Shown here: positions 22,807 through 32,819 of the stretch, piece by piece
How the letters are laid out: every line of letters starts with the position of its first letter
How positions within the stretch are numbered: position 1 is the first letter of the stretch
Origin: Verrucomicrobia bacterium Tous-C9LFEB
GTDB lineage: Bacteria > Verrucomicrobiota > Verrucomicrobiia > Methylacidiphilales > UBA1321
NCBI GenBank assembly: GCA_002304345.1
Contig: NEUU01000003.1
Span: 124,001-188,000 of the forward strand
Reading direction: 5' to 3'
Length of the DNA: 64,000 nt
Notes under the pieces: model-generated
The model's input: only the letters and a program-made list of their open reading frames with translations
What the model was told of the DNA's origin: nothing
Database searches by the model: none
Translations under genes and position numbers: made by a program

Positions 22807-24921
22807 ATGTGCTATAGAGTGCAGATGCGCCGATCCCTTTTCTGGCTGACTTTCGTAACGATGTGGCTTTGCGCTGGAGGCGTGCAGGCTTTCGAGCAAC
22901 CCCACACGAAGGCGTCGTTGGTGACGGAGGTGGCCTCGATTCAACCCGGGCAGCCGGTGGAGGTGGGGTTGCGGCTGGTGATGGACAAGGGTTGGCACAC
23001 GTACTGGATCAATCCGGGTGATTCCGGCCTCGCGACGACAATCAAATGGACGTTGCCGCCGGGTTTCACGGCGGGCCCGATCCAATGGCCCACGCCCCAT
23101 CGCATCAGCACGCCGCCCCTCATGAGCTATGGCTACGAGGATGAGGTGTTACTGATCACCACGATCCAAGTGCCGAAAGAGGTCAAACCCGGCACCCAAG
23201 TGGAATTTCTCGCGGCGGTTGATTGGCTGGAATGTCAGGACATCTGCCTGCCCGGTGCGGCGAAGTTGAAGCTGACGTTGCCCGTGAAAGCGACCAAGGC
23301 GGAATCGACCAGTATCGAAATCCGGAGGCTGTTCTTGGAAACGCGGGTGAACTGCCCGCAGGAGAACGTATCGGCGCTGGGCATCACGAAACTGGAAGCG
23401 CAGGCCAATCTCAAAACCGTGCGCATGACTCTGACTGGCGGGAAGCCATGGCCGAAAGAATCGAAAGCGTACTTTTTTTCTGACAAAGAGGAAGTAGTGG
23501 AGAGCGCGGCACCGCAGGTGATTTCTTTGCAAAGCGGGGGCACGGAATTGGTGTTGGAATTGGCGCGACCCGTGTCCGCTCCAGCTCTGGAACGAATAAG
23601 CGGGGTGCTGGAGGTGAACGGGCGTTCAGCCTTCGTGTCGGTACCGGCGCATTCCCTGGCGGTTGCGACCTCCGCGTCTTCTGCGAGCGCGGGTAGCGAT
23701 TTCACGCTCGGTCTCTCCCTGCTCTTCGCGTTTCTCGGCGGATTGATTTTGAATCTGATGCCGTGCGTGCTGCCGGTGTTGTCGTTGAAAGTGCTGAGTC
23801 TCGTCAAGCAGGCGGGGCAGGACCCACGCCAAGCGGCGACCCATGGCGTGGCGTTCACGTTCGGTGTGCTCGTATCGTTCTGGTTGCTGGCTGGAGTGCT
23901 CCTCGCGCTGCGCGCGGCGGGTCAGGAACTTGGCTGGGGTTTCCAGATGCAATCCCCGCCGTTCATCGTGGCGTTGACGGTGCTTTTCTTTGTCTTCGCG
24001 CTGAATCTGTTCGGGGTGTTTGAAGTGGGGACTTCGCTGGCCGGGGTGGATTCCGTCGCGGCGCAACGGGGTGGCGTGGCGGGTTCCTTCGGCATGGGGG
24101 CGTTGGCCACGCTGGCCGCGACGCCGTGCACCGCTCCGTTCATGGGCGCGGCGTTGGGATTTGCCGTGGCGCAATCGGCCTTTACGGCGGTATTGGTATT
24201 TACGTTCCTCGCGCTGGGCATGGCGGCGCCCTATCTTGTCCTGGCGCTCTGCCCCTCCTTATTGCAGTACGTGCCGAAGCCGGGTGCCTGGATGGAATCG
24301 TTCAAGCAATTCCTCGGGTTTCTCCTGCTCGGCACGGTGATCTTTCTGCTCTGGGTGTTTGGGCAACAACTCAATATCGATGCCGTCGCGCAATTGCTCG
24401 GCGCGTTGCTGGTGATCGGACTCGCCGCGTGGGTCTATGGTCGCTGGGGAACGATTTCGAGAACTCCCGCGACGCGCGGATTGGCGATCGTGCTAGCCGC
24501 AGTGGGCTTGATCGGTGGCGTGCTTTGGGGCTGGCGCGTGGCGTCAGTTCCGGTGGCGGTGGCGGGGGAAGGATTGGTCTGGGAGCCGTATTCGGCGGCG
24601 AAGCTGGCGGCGTTGCGGGCGGAAGGGAAACCCGTGTTTCTCGACTTCACGGCCGCATGGTGCCTGAGCTGCAAGGTGAACGAAGCGGTGGCGCTGAATA
24701 ATGAAGCCGTGCAGAAGAAGTTCAAGGAGTCCGGCATTGTCCTCATGAAAGCCGACTGGACCCGGCGCGATCCGGAAATTACACAGGCGCTGGCCAGTTT
24801 TGGACGCAACGGAGTGCCGCTTTATGTGCTCTATGGCCGCGATCCGAATGGGGCGCCACAATTGCTGCCGGAAGTGTTAACGCCGGGAATTGTGCTGGAA
24901 GCAGTAGAAAAATTGAAGTGA
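22807..24921 (+). CDS. DsbD-like thiol:disulfide interchange protein
   Basis: 704 residues (ATG 22807; an ATG at 22825 gives a shorter signal peptide and is equally likely). Signal peptide to about residue 28; periplasmic N-terminal DsbD/ScsB-like domain near 35-280 with CQDICLPG; eight or so membrane segments near 290-580 with the redox cysteines in NLMPCVLPVLSLK and AATPCTAPFMGAA; periplasmic thioredoxin domain at the C-terminus with AAWCLSCKVNE. It moves electrons from cytoplasmic thioredoxin to periplasmic reductants. It is followed 33 bp later by a secreted thioredoxin-like protein, a possible electron acceptor. Confidence 0.92.
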   Translation: MCYRVQMRRSLFWLTFVTMWLCAGGVQAFEQPHTKASLVTEVASIQPGQPVEVGLRLVMDKGWHTYWINPGDSGLATTIKWTLPPGFTAGPIQWPTPHRISTPPLMSYGYEDEVLLITTIQVPKEVKPGTQVEFLAAVDWLECQDICLPGAAKLKLTLPVKATKAESTSIEIRRLFLETRVNCPQENVSALGITKLEAQANLKTVRMTLTGGKPWPKESKAYFFSDKEEVVESAAPQVISLQSGGTELVLELARPVSAPALERISGVLEVNGRSAFVSVPAHSLAVATSASSASAGSDFTLGLSLLFAFLGGLILNLMPCVLPVLSLKVLSLVKQAGQDPRQAATHGVAFTFGVLVSFWLLAGVLLALRAAGQELGWGFQMQSPPFIVALTVLFFVFALNLFGVFEVGTSLAGVDSVAAQRGGVAGSFGMGALATLAATPCTAPFMGAALGFAVAQSAFTAVLVFTFLALGMAAPYLVLALCPSLLQYVPKPGAWMESFKQFLGFLLLGTVIFLLWVFGQQLNIDAVAQLLGALLVIGLAAWVYGRWGTISRTPATRGLAIVLAAVGLIGGVLWGWRVASVPVAVAGEGLVWEPYSAAKLAALRAEGKPVFLDFTAAWCLSCKVNEAVALNNEAVQKKFKESGIVLMKADWTRRDPEITQALASFGRNGVPLYVLYGRDPNGAPQLLPEVLTPGIVLEAVEKLK

Positions 24922-24954
24922 TGCATTAGATTAAGCGTCATAACCCCCAACCCT

Positions 24955-25563
24955 ATGAAAAACCTGACCCAATTCCTGTTGTCGTGTGCGGTCCTCGCCG
25001 TCACCCTCGTCGGAGCGTCTGCCCAAGTGGAAACCGGCAAGCCAGCGCCGGATTTCACCCTGCCAGGTTCGGATGGCCAGAACTACGCGCTGACCGCGTA
25101 CAAGGGCAAGTATGTCGTCCTCGAATGGACCAATCACGATTGTCCGTTTGTGAAGAAGCATTATTCCGGTGGTGCCATGCAGGCCACGCAGAAGAAATAC
25201 ACCGGCAAGGGCGTGGTCTGGCTGCAGATCATTTCGTCCGCTCCCGGCAAGCAGGGTTACCTCAGCGCGGCGCAAGCCACGGAAGTGAACAAGGCCCAAG
25301 GCACAGCGGCCACGGCGACGCTGCTCGATCCCGATGGCAAAGTGGGCAAGCTCTACGGTGCGCAAACCACGCCGCACATGTACGTGATTGCGCCCGACGG
25401 CAAGCTGATTTATCAGGGCGCGATTGACGACAAGCAATCGACCAATCCCGCCGATATTGCGACCTCGAAGAATTATGTCGCTGCTGCGCTCGATGAAGCG
25501 ATGGCGGGCAAAGCGGTGAGCAAACCGGTGACGAAATCCTACGGTTGTTCGGTGAAATATTGA
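24955..25563 (+). CDS. Secreted redoxin/thioredoxin-like protein
   Basis: 202 residues with a signal peptide cleaved near AVTLVGASA-Q (residue 23). The AhpC/TSA-redoxin fold is visible from GKPAPDFTLPGSDG near 28; the active site is NHDCPFVKKHY near 62, a single Cys followed by Phe-Val-Lys instead of a CxxC. A second Cys occurs near the very end (SYGCSVKY) and may resolve it. The protein is expected in the periplasm as a thiol peroxidase or reductant. It forms an operon with the DsbD-like gene. No clear ribosome site is visible before the ATG. Confidence 0.88.
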   Translation: MKNLTQFLLSCAVLAVTLVGASAQVETGKPAPDFTLPGSDGQNYALTAYKGKYVVLEWTNHDCPFVKKHYSGGAMQATQKKYTGKGVVWLQIISSAPGKQGYLSAAQATEVNKAQGTAATATLLDPDGKVGKLYGAQTTPHMYVIAPDGKLIYQGAIDDKQSTNPADIATSKNYVAAALDEAMAGKAVSKPVTKSYGCSVKY

Positions 25564-25587
25564 TTCGACCGGAGCGACGTTCCGTTC

Positions 25588-26352
25588 CTACTGACCGGTC
25601 CAAAACCGGTCGGTAGGCGCCGTCGGAATTTCGCTCAGTTTCAGATATTGAATATGCCCATCGTAAAAGAGCACGTTGAGTCCCCCGTCATGCGGGATTA
25701 ATCCCCAATAGAGCGCGAAGCCCGATTGATTACCGAGTAGATAACTGCACTCGAGCACCATCGCGGTGCCGGAGGGATTGGACACCGCTGCGAGAGGAAT
25801 GGGCGGTACCCAACTGTTGGGAACCGGGGCGGTCCAACTGCCGCCATTGAATTGACCGAGCACAGCGGAGTTCAACCCGTATGACATCCGATTGGCATTG
25901 ATGGTAACGCCGGTGGGGCAGGGTGGATTGCCCCAGATCTCGGGACAGCGGAAGACATTCTTTTTCGTCACGTTCATGTTTTTGCGGACGCATGTATCGT
26001 TGACGGAGTACTGATAACTGCTGGCGGAGTAACCGCAATACGTCCAGATCGCGGTGTTCCATTGATCGTCCATGGAGACTTGTTGGTTGGGGTAATTGGC
26101 CCAGACGGCGGGTAACGTATTGTTGTGCTCGCTCGCGTAGAGAAAGAGGGCCTGGCCGATTTGTCGCTCGTTCGACAGGCACGTCGAGCGCCGGCTCTGC
26201 GCCAAAGCTTTCTTGAAGGCGGGCAAAGCGAGGCTGGCGAGTAATCCGATGATGGCCACGACCACGAGCAATTCGGGCAGGGTGAATGCGCGCATCCGAT
26301 GAAATGGATTCACATCGGGAATCGAGCGTCTCTTTTTGTGGAAACGATTCAT
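25588..26352 (-). CDS. Type II pseudopilin-like protein with H-x9-DG C-terminus
   Basis: 254 residues. After a basic leader the prepilin cleavage/methylation signature FTLPELLVVVAIIGLLASLALP occurs near residue 23-45 (Glu at +5). The C-terminal HDGGLNVLFYDGH is the H-x9-DG element typical of the large pseudopilin-like families of Verrucomicrobia, Planctomycetes and Lentisphaerae. Such proteins anchor in the inner membrane and are processed by prepilin peptidase; most have no defined role. It starts 16 bp after the stop of the large secreted esterase and is probably co-transcribed with it. Confidence 0.88.
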   Translation of the reverse strand: MNRFHKKRRSIPDVNPFHRMRAFTLPELLVVVAIIGLLASLALPAFKKALAQSRRSTCLSNERQIGQALFLYASEHNNTLPAVWANYPNQQVSMDDQWNTAIWTYCGYSASSYQYSVNDTCVRKNMNVTKKNVFRCPEIWGNPPCPTGVTINANRMSYGLNSAVLGQFNGGSWTAPVPNSWVPPIPLAAVSNPSGTAMVLECSYLLGNQSGFALYWGLIPHDGGLNVLFYDGHIQYLKLSEIPTAPTDRFWTGQ

Positions 26353-26368
26353 CAGAGTTCGGAAACGG

Positions 26369-29300
26369 TCACGGGCGAATGACTTTGAATCGCATGAACC
26401 GTTTGCTCGCGGCGCTGAGGGGTTGAGTGTCCTTGACTACAATGGTTTCCATTCCAGAGCTGGGCGTATCGTCGAGACGGCTCATCTGATTGGCGGGCAG
26501 GAAGGGATCGATTTGGGTCCACGGACCGGAGGGATCGTTGGCGACTTCGACCTGGATGTGGAGATCGGTGGTGTCCTTGTTGTGGGTGAATGAGCAGGTC
26601 AGGTAACTTTCCCCGTTCATTTCCTGAGGTTGGACATAGGGCATGCTGGTGGGGCTGACGGCGAGCTGGTTGCCGTTGCTGTCGTAGAGATTGATGCCAA
26701 GCGCGCATTTCATCAGGTTGCTGATGCCGTCGTGATTGGGACTGTCGAGGTCTCCGGATGTGCCGGTGATGATTTCGGTAGACCCGAAGTTGGCATATCG
26801 CCAACTAGCGGAGGTGGGCGGCGTGTACGGTTTGGCCGAGACGAGAGCGGAGTAATTGGATTGGCTGATGGAGTTGATGGCCCGGACGCGATAAAAATAA
26901 TTCTGCCCCAGAGTGAGTCCTGTGTCGGTGTAGCTGACCGCAGGAGCGCTGACGGTGGCGACGGAGAGGAATCCACTGAGTGACGAGGTGGAGCGTTCGA
27001 CTTGGTAACTTGCCGCATCGCTGGCCGCGCTCCATGTGAGAGTAATTTGTCCCGCATTGCTCGCGGGCAGCGCGGTGATCGTGGCGATGTCGCTCACCGG
27101 CGGGACGGTCACGGTGACTTGAATGGTGGCCGGGGTGCTGGTCACCGTCCCATCGCTCGCAGTGAAGGTGAATGTGTCGGTGCCGCCGAAACCTGGGTTG
27201 GCCTGATAGACGCAATCTCCTGTGGTGGCATTCACTGTGGCGGTGCCATGGAGCGGTTGCTGCGCGAGGGCGTAGGTGACGGCGTCTCCCTCGGGATCGA
27301 GAGCGGAAACCTTCGCGGAGATCGCTTGGGTCGAAGTGGCGGTCAAGGTCTGCCGATAAGCGGTCGGAGCGAAGTTGGTGGGCAGGACGTGGATCACGCG
27401 AAAGGCATCGCGCTTGTTGCCCAGTGCGTCGGTTGCGACCACGCTGAGCGAGTGAAATCCGACGGCGGGAGTAAAGGTCCATTTCCACGAAGGTCCGGAA
27501 GTGAGCGCTCCCAGCCAAGTGCTGCCATCGTAGAAGTCCATCGAGACAATGACATTGGTGTTATCGAAATCGCGGGGGTCCACTTCGATGGACACTGGAC
27601 TGCCCGCAGTAATCGGCTCAGCGAATTGCGCAGGAGTCACGATGCGCACGGGTGACTGGGTAGGGATGGCGCTGCGGAGGACGCCGTCGGTCGAGTTCAT
27701 GGCGCGATACGCGCGGGCCATGGTCTCACTCGGTAACCACGAGGCATTTGATTTGCTTCCGGAATAAGTCGAGTAAGAGGAGATGGTCGCAAAAGTGTGT
27801 GTGAGGCTGGGAGTCGTTGTGGAGTAAAATTCAGGACGTGTGCCCAGCCACCCAGCTGATTCCGGGATATTTAAAAGCGTGGGAAGCGAGCCATAGGTTT
27901 GAGTCGGAAGCATGGGTCGCGGGTAGCGGAGTTTGGCGATCTCGGTCATCCAGACCCAGGTGGCTTCGAAACCCTGATTGCCGCGCATTGAGTGCGGGAC
28001 GTTCCAGTCGATCGCATAGGCCGCCAGTCCACCCTGGCTGCGCCACCAATTGAAGTTGTCCTGCATCTGGTACGGACTCGTTGCGGAATTGGTATCGGTG
28101 GACCCGGCGATAAACAGGACAGGCACCGACTTGATGGAATTGGTCATGGTGAAGGAATTCCATTCGCCGCCGCAGTGCGGCACGATGGTGATGACTCGCT
28201 CGGGCCAGTTGCGAGCGAGAAAGCAGGAGTCGAAGGCGCCGCGCGAAAGACCAGTGGCACAGAGGGGAGCATTGGCAATTTCCGGCCTTCCGGAAACCGC
28301 TGCCGCCCGGTCGAGGACGGTTTGCACGGCGCTCTTGATCAAGGCGGGGTTGTTGCCGCCGAGATTCATCCGGGCGGTGGTGGTGTAACCAATCAAGGCG
28401 AAACCTAATTCGCGGGCCGCTTCCTGGGCGGCAGGATCATGGACCAGATGTTGGAACTCTTCACCATCGCCGGGGCCAATAAAGATGACACCCCGAATGG
28501 TCGGTTCGGTTGCAGGCACCCAGACGCGGAAGGTACCCGATTCCGTGGCAGTAGTGGTGAGGGATGTAGAGTAGGTCGCGGAAAACGACCAAAAGGGCTC
28601 GTCCAATAATTTCGTCGTGTCCGATTCCACACGGAGATTATCCCAAGTCGTGACAGTAGCGGTCCCCGCTGCGGCGGAGGTGCGGATTGTCTCGAGCACG
28701 AGGGCGGAATCGCCGTTGGTTCCCCACTTCGATCGGTCGAGATTGTGTGCACCACTGAACCGAACGATACCACTGGCTTTGCCCGGATTATAGCCGATAA
28801 GACGATAACGTTTGGCATTGAGGATCAAATCAAACCGATTCAAGTTGTCACCGGAGTAGATGCCGACGGCTTCGCTTCCATTGAGGAGAAAATGATTCCG
28901 CGCGTCGTTGACGTTGTCGGGCTCCAACCAGCCAGCGTCGGTTTTCGTGATCAGCGTGATATTGTTCTGAGCGCGGAAACCGACGGTCAGGGCATCCCCG
29001 GCGGTACTCGCGAGTCCCGCTTGCGAGGCGAGGACCAATCGTCCGCGCTCCATCCATCCGGCCGAGGCAGATCCGGTAACGGTGACGGTGGCGCTGACTT
29101 TCAACTGCTGGTCGAAGAAATTGAATCGCGATTGTCGCGGGGTGGTCAGATTGTTGACGACGAAACTCGCATCGGTGGCCGATGCGGTCTGGACGAGGCT
29201 GCCGGTACTTTCCGAAACGGTGCTGGTGAAGGGCAGAGTGGAGGACCAAATCCCGGTCTCGAGATTGCTATGGGCCACAACCCCGTTGGCAAAGCTATCT

Positions 29301-30097
29301 TCAAAGAGCGCAGCGGGGGCATAGCTGGTGACGAGAAAATTGTCCACGGTGCCAGTGACCGTAATTCCCGCTCCGGTGGCTCCACCCGATCCGCGCGTGA
29401 CCGAGAACTGCATGGAGTTCATGCCGTCGGTGCCCCATTGCGCGGCGATGAGGCCATGAGGGCCGGTAAACGTTTTGCTGCCGGTACCGCCTTGAAACGA
29501 AACGACGAGCGTGTAATTCACCGCGTCGAGCGTCAGCTCAAACCTCGTGATGGGCCCACCCACATCGACTCCGTTGACGAGGGCATTGACCGTCGAGGAG
29601 GAGGTGTTGGGGCGATCCTGCTTGGTGGACAGGGTCACGGTATTATAAATCGACAGCGATAAGACCAGTGCATCGTCCACGCTGTAGCTGTTACTTTTGA
29701 CTCCGGTGAGGGCGAAAGCCACGGCCCCGTATTGTCCTGTGATGGAGACGTCCGCCGCAAAGGATAACTTTTTTTTGAAGAAATTGAACTCATCACTCGC
29801 CGCCGGGGAATACAGGTAGGTGGCGAAAACTCCGTTGGCGCTGGTGGAACTGCCAGCGGTCATGATGAGCTTGCCGCCAGTCTCTGCCACGGAACCGGAG
29901 GCGGGAACGCTCGGTGTCCAAAAGCCGGTAATGGACTCACTGTTGGTGACCGATCCGTTCTCGAATATATCCGAAAAAATCGGCATTTGCGCGAAGAGTC
30001 CATGGGCCAGAAAGGTCTGGAAAACGCCTAGACAGAGCAAATGGACAAGCCGTGCGCGGGAGAAACGGGAGCGATTGAGCATAGTGACTCGTTCCAT
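26369..30097 (-). CDS. Large secreted multidomain esterase
   Basis: 1242 residues, ATG at 30097 with AAGG upstream. A signal peptide ends near residue 36. Two related beta-rich units of about 220 residues follow (each starting with FSDIFENGSV or FEDSFANGVV), then an alpha/beta hydrolase near 500-740 with the nucleophile elbow GLSRGAF and a His in NVPHSMRG. After that come an Ig-like domain, a cadherin-like repeat (FGGTDTFTFTASDG), a fibronectin type III domain (ITLTWSAASDAASYQVER) and a Verrucomicrobia-type tail with GDLDSPNHDGISNLM. Probable surface-attached carbohydrate esterase; acetyl-xylan esterase-like activity is a guess. Upstream of an adjacent pseudopilin gene. Confidence 0.8.
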   Translation of the reverse strand: MERVTMLNRSRFSRARLVHLLCLGVFQTFLAHGLFAQMPIFSDIFENGSVTNSESITGFWTPSVPASGSVAETGGKLIMTAGSSTSANGVFATYLYSPAASDEFNFFKKKLSFAADVSITGQYGAVAFALTGVKSNSYSVDDALVLSLSIYNTVTLSTKQDRPNTSSSTVNALVNGVDVGGPITRFELTLDAVNYTLVVSFQGGTGSKTFTGPHGLIAAQWGTDGMNSMQFSVTRGSGGATGAGITVTGTVDNFLVTSYAPAALFEDSFANGVVAHSNLETGIWSSTLPFTSTVSESTGSLVQTASATDASFVVNNLTTPRQSRFNFFDQQLKVSATVTVTGSASAGWMERGRLVLASQAGLASTAGDALTVGFRAQNNITLITKTDAGWLEPDNVNDARNHFLLNGSEAVGIYSGDNLNRFDLILNAKRYRLIGYNPGKASGIVRFSGAHNLDRSKWGTNGDSALVLETIRTSAAAGTATVTTWDNLRVESDTTKLLDEPFWSFSATYSTSLTTTATESGTFRVWVPATEPTIRGVIFIGPGDGEEFQHLVHDPAAQEAARELGFALIGYTTTARMNLGGNNPALIKSAVQTVLDRAAAVSGRPEIANAPLCATGLSRGAFDSCFLARNWPERVITIVPHCGGEWNSFTMTNSIKSVPVLFIAGSTDTNSATSPYQMQDNFNWWRSQGGLAAYAIDWNVPHSMRGNQGFEATWVWMTEIAKLRYPRPMLPTQTYGSLPTLLNIPESAGWLGTRPEFYSTTTPSLTHTFATISSYSTYSGSKSNASWLPSETMARAYRAMNSTDGVLRSAIPTQSPVRIVTPAQFAEPITAGSPVSIEVDPRDFDNTNVIVSMDFYDGSTWLGALTSGPSWKWTFTPAVGFHSLSVVATDALGNKRDAFRVIHVLPTNFAPTAYRQTLTATSTQAISAKVSALDPEGDAVTYALAQQPLHGTATVNATTGDCVYQANPGFGGTDTFTFTASDGTVTSTPATIQVTVTVPPVSDIATITALPASNAGQITLTWSAASDAASYQVERSTSSLSGFLSVATVSAPAVSYTDTGLTLGQNYFYRVRAINSISQSNYSALVSAKPYTPPTSASWRYANFGSTEIITGTSGDLDSPNHDGISNLMKCALGINLYDSNGNQLAVSPTSMPYVQPQEMNGESYLTCSFTHNKDTTDLHIQVEVANDPSGPWTQIDPFLPANQMSRLDDTPSSGMETIVVKDTQPLSAASKRFMRFKVIRP

Positions 30098-30190
30098 GGT
30101 GAGGCCTTCTGCATCGCCCAGTGGAGGCGGGTAGAGGGCTGCCTTGAATTCGAATTACACCAATACGCTCATTGGAATGCAAGGTATTTA

Positions 30191-30232
30191 TAACTCTAAG
30201 AGTTAATAATAGGTCTAAATAAGAGTAATAAT
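30191..30232. promoter_or_regulatory. Dyad and direct repeats upstream of the esterase
   Basis: TAACTCT-A-AGAGTTA (30191-30205) is a perfect 7-1-7 dyad in the AT-rich gap upstream of the esterase gene. A direct repeat TAAGAGT(T)AATAAT starts at 30197 and again at 30220, 23 bp apart. Together they look like an operator region; the regulator is unknown. Confidence 0.4.
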
Positions 30233-30329
30233 GAGCGAGATTGGTAGCTGATATAATAGATACTAAATAACTAAATTGATGAGCGAGCCGAATTTGAGAT
30301 AAGCCAATGCCCGCTTTCCCGTCGCCGTT

Positions 30330-32816
30330 TTATGGCCGATAGCGAGCGGCGTTCAGCTTTTGCAGGGCGAGGGGAATGTGTTCCAGTACACAGAACTTGC
30401 GGTAGATGTCGCGGTAGTGTGCTTCGAATCGGCGGGCCTGTTGTTCCATTTTTTGGGTGATGAGGTCGTCGTTCTGTCGGGATGGAGCGGGCTGGGATCC
30501 CTGCAATCGTCGACCTGTGATCGCGACCAAGGTGACATGCCCGCCGGTTTGAGACGTCGTGAGAGTGATTCGCCGAATGGGCCGTGACGGCGTGGCATTT
30601 TTCCACCAGGACACATAGAGCATGCGGCGTCCTCTGTCATGGGTATTGCTAAAGCCCTGCCACGCCACCAACGCCGCTGGTAAAATCTGCTCGCCTTGAA
30701 ACCAGTCGCCAATGTTATGTCCAACGATTACGGGTAGACTGTCGATGCCGCCGTTGGCGAATTCGATTTGATACCGCGCGATTTCCTCCCCTTTGCCGCC
30801 ATAAGCGGAGGTATGAAAAAAGAAAAGCCGGTCGTAGTTTTTATTCGCAAGAGGAAGCTCGATGTGTCGTGGTCCCTGCGGATTTTTATCGCCCTGCAAA
30901 ATCAGCGCATTGTATCGGCCCTGTCGGCCATCGGCTATTTTCAACGAAATGCCGAGCGCGGTATGCCGTCCCGGTTTCATATTCAGACAACTGCCGGTCA
31001 TGCCGGGAAGAATGCGTTGGGTGCGGCCATTAAACGCCGCTGACAAATCGAGCGGTTCGTCTCGACCGTTCCCGAGCTGTGGCCGCAAGTGGTCGATGGA
31101 ATGACGAATCGCGGTGAGCTGTACATTCGCGAGATCGAATGATGGAGCCAGCGCATCGAACAGGGTGGTATGACGTGGGCAGGTTGCTTGGAGAGAGGTC
31201 CATTTTTTTTGAAGTGTCTGGAGTTGGGCGACAGTGGGCAATCGCTCGGATACGTGGAATTCCGCAGGCGTATCGGGATAGATCAACTGATCGTATTGTT
31301 TTGCGACCGGGACGAATCTTCCACCAGTTCCGAGACATTGTGCCTCGTACCGGTGGAGGAAGGATTCCGTCGCCTCTTCACGACTTTTCCACGCGTAATC
31401 ACCGGCTGCGGCGATATCTGTCCAGGCGGTTTCGATTGAGGCGAAGGAACCCCAATGGGTGTGGAGCAGGCCTTTACCTCCTGCCGCCTTCACGCCGGCG
31501 GCCATGGACTTGGCATTCTTGATGCGGCTGGCGAAGCCCGCGAATGGGAATTCCTCCAGCACAGGGCTGCCACTCGAGGCGCCGAGAGTGTCAAAGCCGC
31601 GTTCGGCGAAGAAACGCAAGTATGGCCATGGAGTGAAATGGGGAGCGGTCAATGGATGAAGCCAATACCGGGAGTAGAGCTTTCTCAATTGAGGCGAGAG
31701 GGTCGCGATGTCTCCATGTGGCAGATCGGATGGCAGTCCATGAGTTACCTCCCATTTTCGTGCGTCGGTGCCCCAATAATTCCAGTAGAGGATCATCAAC
31801 TCGCGAGGGTAATCTCGTAGCCGTTCCGGGTGGCTGGCCAGCATATCGTGCCACATCATGGGGCGATGACCCCGTTCCAGCATCCAGCGCGATAGTTCGC
31901 CGTAGTAATCGAAAAAGAGATCGGCCTGATGTCCGAGCCGGGTCCGTTTCTGGCAGCGCGGACATTGCCGGCCAAGCCGGAAGACTTCGTCGCCCGTGAT
32001 ATTGACGTGCCGGGCGTTGTGGTGAACTTCGAGCACTTCGCGCCAGAGATTTTGGATAAAAATTTTTGACTTGGGATTACTCGCGCACAACTCGGCGTTG
32101 GAATTGGGGAGTTCGCGGAGGTGCTGGAGTTCCTTGTGGCAGAGATACAGTTCTTGATGTCCGAGGGAGTCGATCGTGGGAATCAACTCAAGAAAGTTTT
32201 CCTCGGCGAGCGCGATCAGGCTGCGGCATTGATCCTTCGTCAACGCCGAGGGAATGGCGATGAAGGGATATCTCTCCCACTGGAAACTGGCGTCGTATTC
32301 AAGATGCAGGTTGTTGAATTTAAAATGAGCAAGCTGACGAATGATTTCCCTCAACCGATCGTAGGTTGGCATGTGACCATTTCCCAGCGTGAGATGCATG
32401 CCCCGCATTTCGAGATCGGGCCAATCGACGATGACGCCGCAGGGCAGTGAGTGGGATTGAGTGAGTAATTGTGACAGTGTTTGCAGTCCGTAAAAGAGAC
32501 CTCGAGCTTCTCCAGACCAGAGTTGGACCTGCCTCGGTGTGATTTCCAGCCGATAGGCTTCCTTTCGAATGGGGGGCGACAACGAGTCGGGTATCGAAGC
32601 ATGTTCGCGCGCGATCAACAGGAGATTCGCCTCGCGCGGCGACTCGACCTGCTTCCATCCGCGTGGGAGTAGGCGCTGCAGTGACGCGCGAATTCGAGGG
32701 TCTGTATTTTCGCAGCAGACCTGCCACGTTGGCGTGGCGAATGTCAGCGGGCGAATGTGAATCGATTGCGGCAGGGGAATCAGGTTGCCGAACCGACCCG
32801 CAACGGAGGATTTCAT
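30330..32816 (-). CDS. GH20 beta-N-acetylhexosaminidase
   Basis: 828 residues without a signal peptide. Residues 1-125 resemble the GH20b N-terminal domain (RLEITPRQVQLWSGEARGLFYGLQTL). The TIM barrel starts with DWPDLEMRGMHL near 127, and the catalytic Asp-Glu pair lies in NITGDEVFRLG near 275. GH20 enzymes remove terminal GlcNAc or GalNAc using the substrate acetamido group. The gene begins 3 bp after the upstream unknown secreted protein and is the last gene of an operon led by a GH2. Some relatives act on other sugars, so the N-acetyl specificity is not certain. The C-terminal 200 residues are unassigned. Confidence 0.85.
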   Translation of the reverse strand: MKSSVAGRFGNLIPLPQSIHIRPLTFATPTWQVCCENTDPRIRASLQRLLPRGWKQVESPREANLLLIAREHASIPDSLSPPIRKEAYRLEITPRQVQLWSGEARGLFYGLQTLSQLLTQSHSLPCGVIVDWPDLEMRGMHLTLGNGHMPTYDRLREIIRQLAHFKFNNLHLEYDASFQWERYPFIAIPSALTKDQCRSLIALAEENFLELIPTIDSLGHQELYLCHKELQHLRELPNSNAELCASNPKSKIFIQNLWREVLEVHHNARHVNITGDEVFRLGRQCPRCQKRTRLGHQADLFFDYYGELSRWMLERGHRPMMWHDMLASHPERLRDYPRELMILYWNYWGTDARKWEVTHGLPSDLPHGDIATLSPQLRKLYSRYWLHPLTAPHFTPWPYLRFFAERGFDTLGASSGSPVLEEFPFAGFASRIKNAKSMAAGVKAAGGKGLLHTHWGSFASIETAWTDIAAAGDYAWKSREEATESFLHRYEAQCLGTGGRFVPVAKQYDQLIYPDTPAEFHVSERLPTVAQLQTLQKKWTSLQATCPRHTTLFDALAPSFDLANVQLTAIRHSIDHLRPQLGNGRDEPLDLSAAFNGRTQRILPGMTGSCLNMKPGRHTALGISLKIADGRQGRYNALILQGDKNPQGPRHIELPLANKNYDRLFFFHTSAYGGKGEEIARYQIEFANGGIDSLPVIVGHNIGDWFQGEQILPAALVAWQGFSNTHDRGRRMLYVSWWKNATPSRPIRRITLTTSQTGGHVTLVAITGRRLQGSQPAPSRQNDDLITQKMEQQARRFEAHYRDIYRKFCVLEHIPLALQKLNAARYRP

Positions 32817-32819
32817 TTC

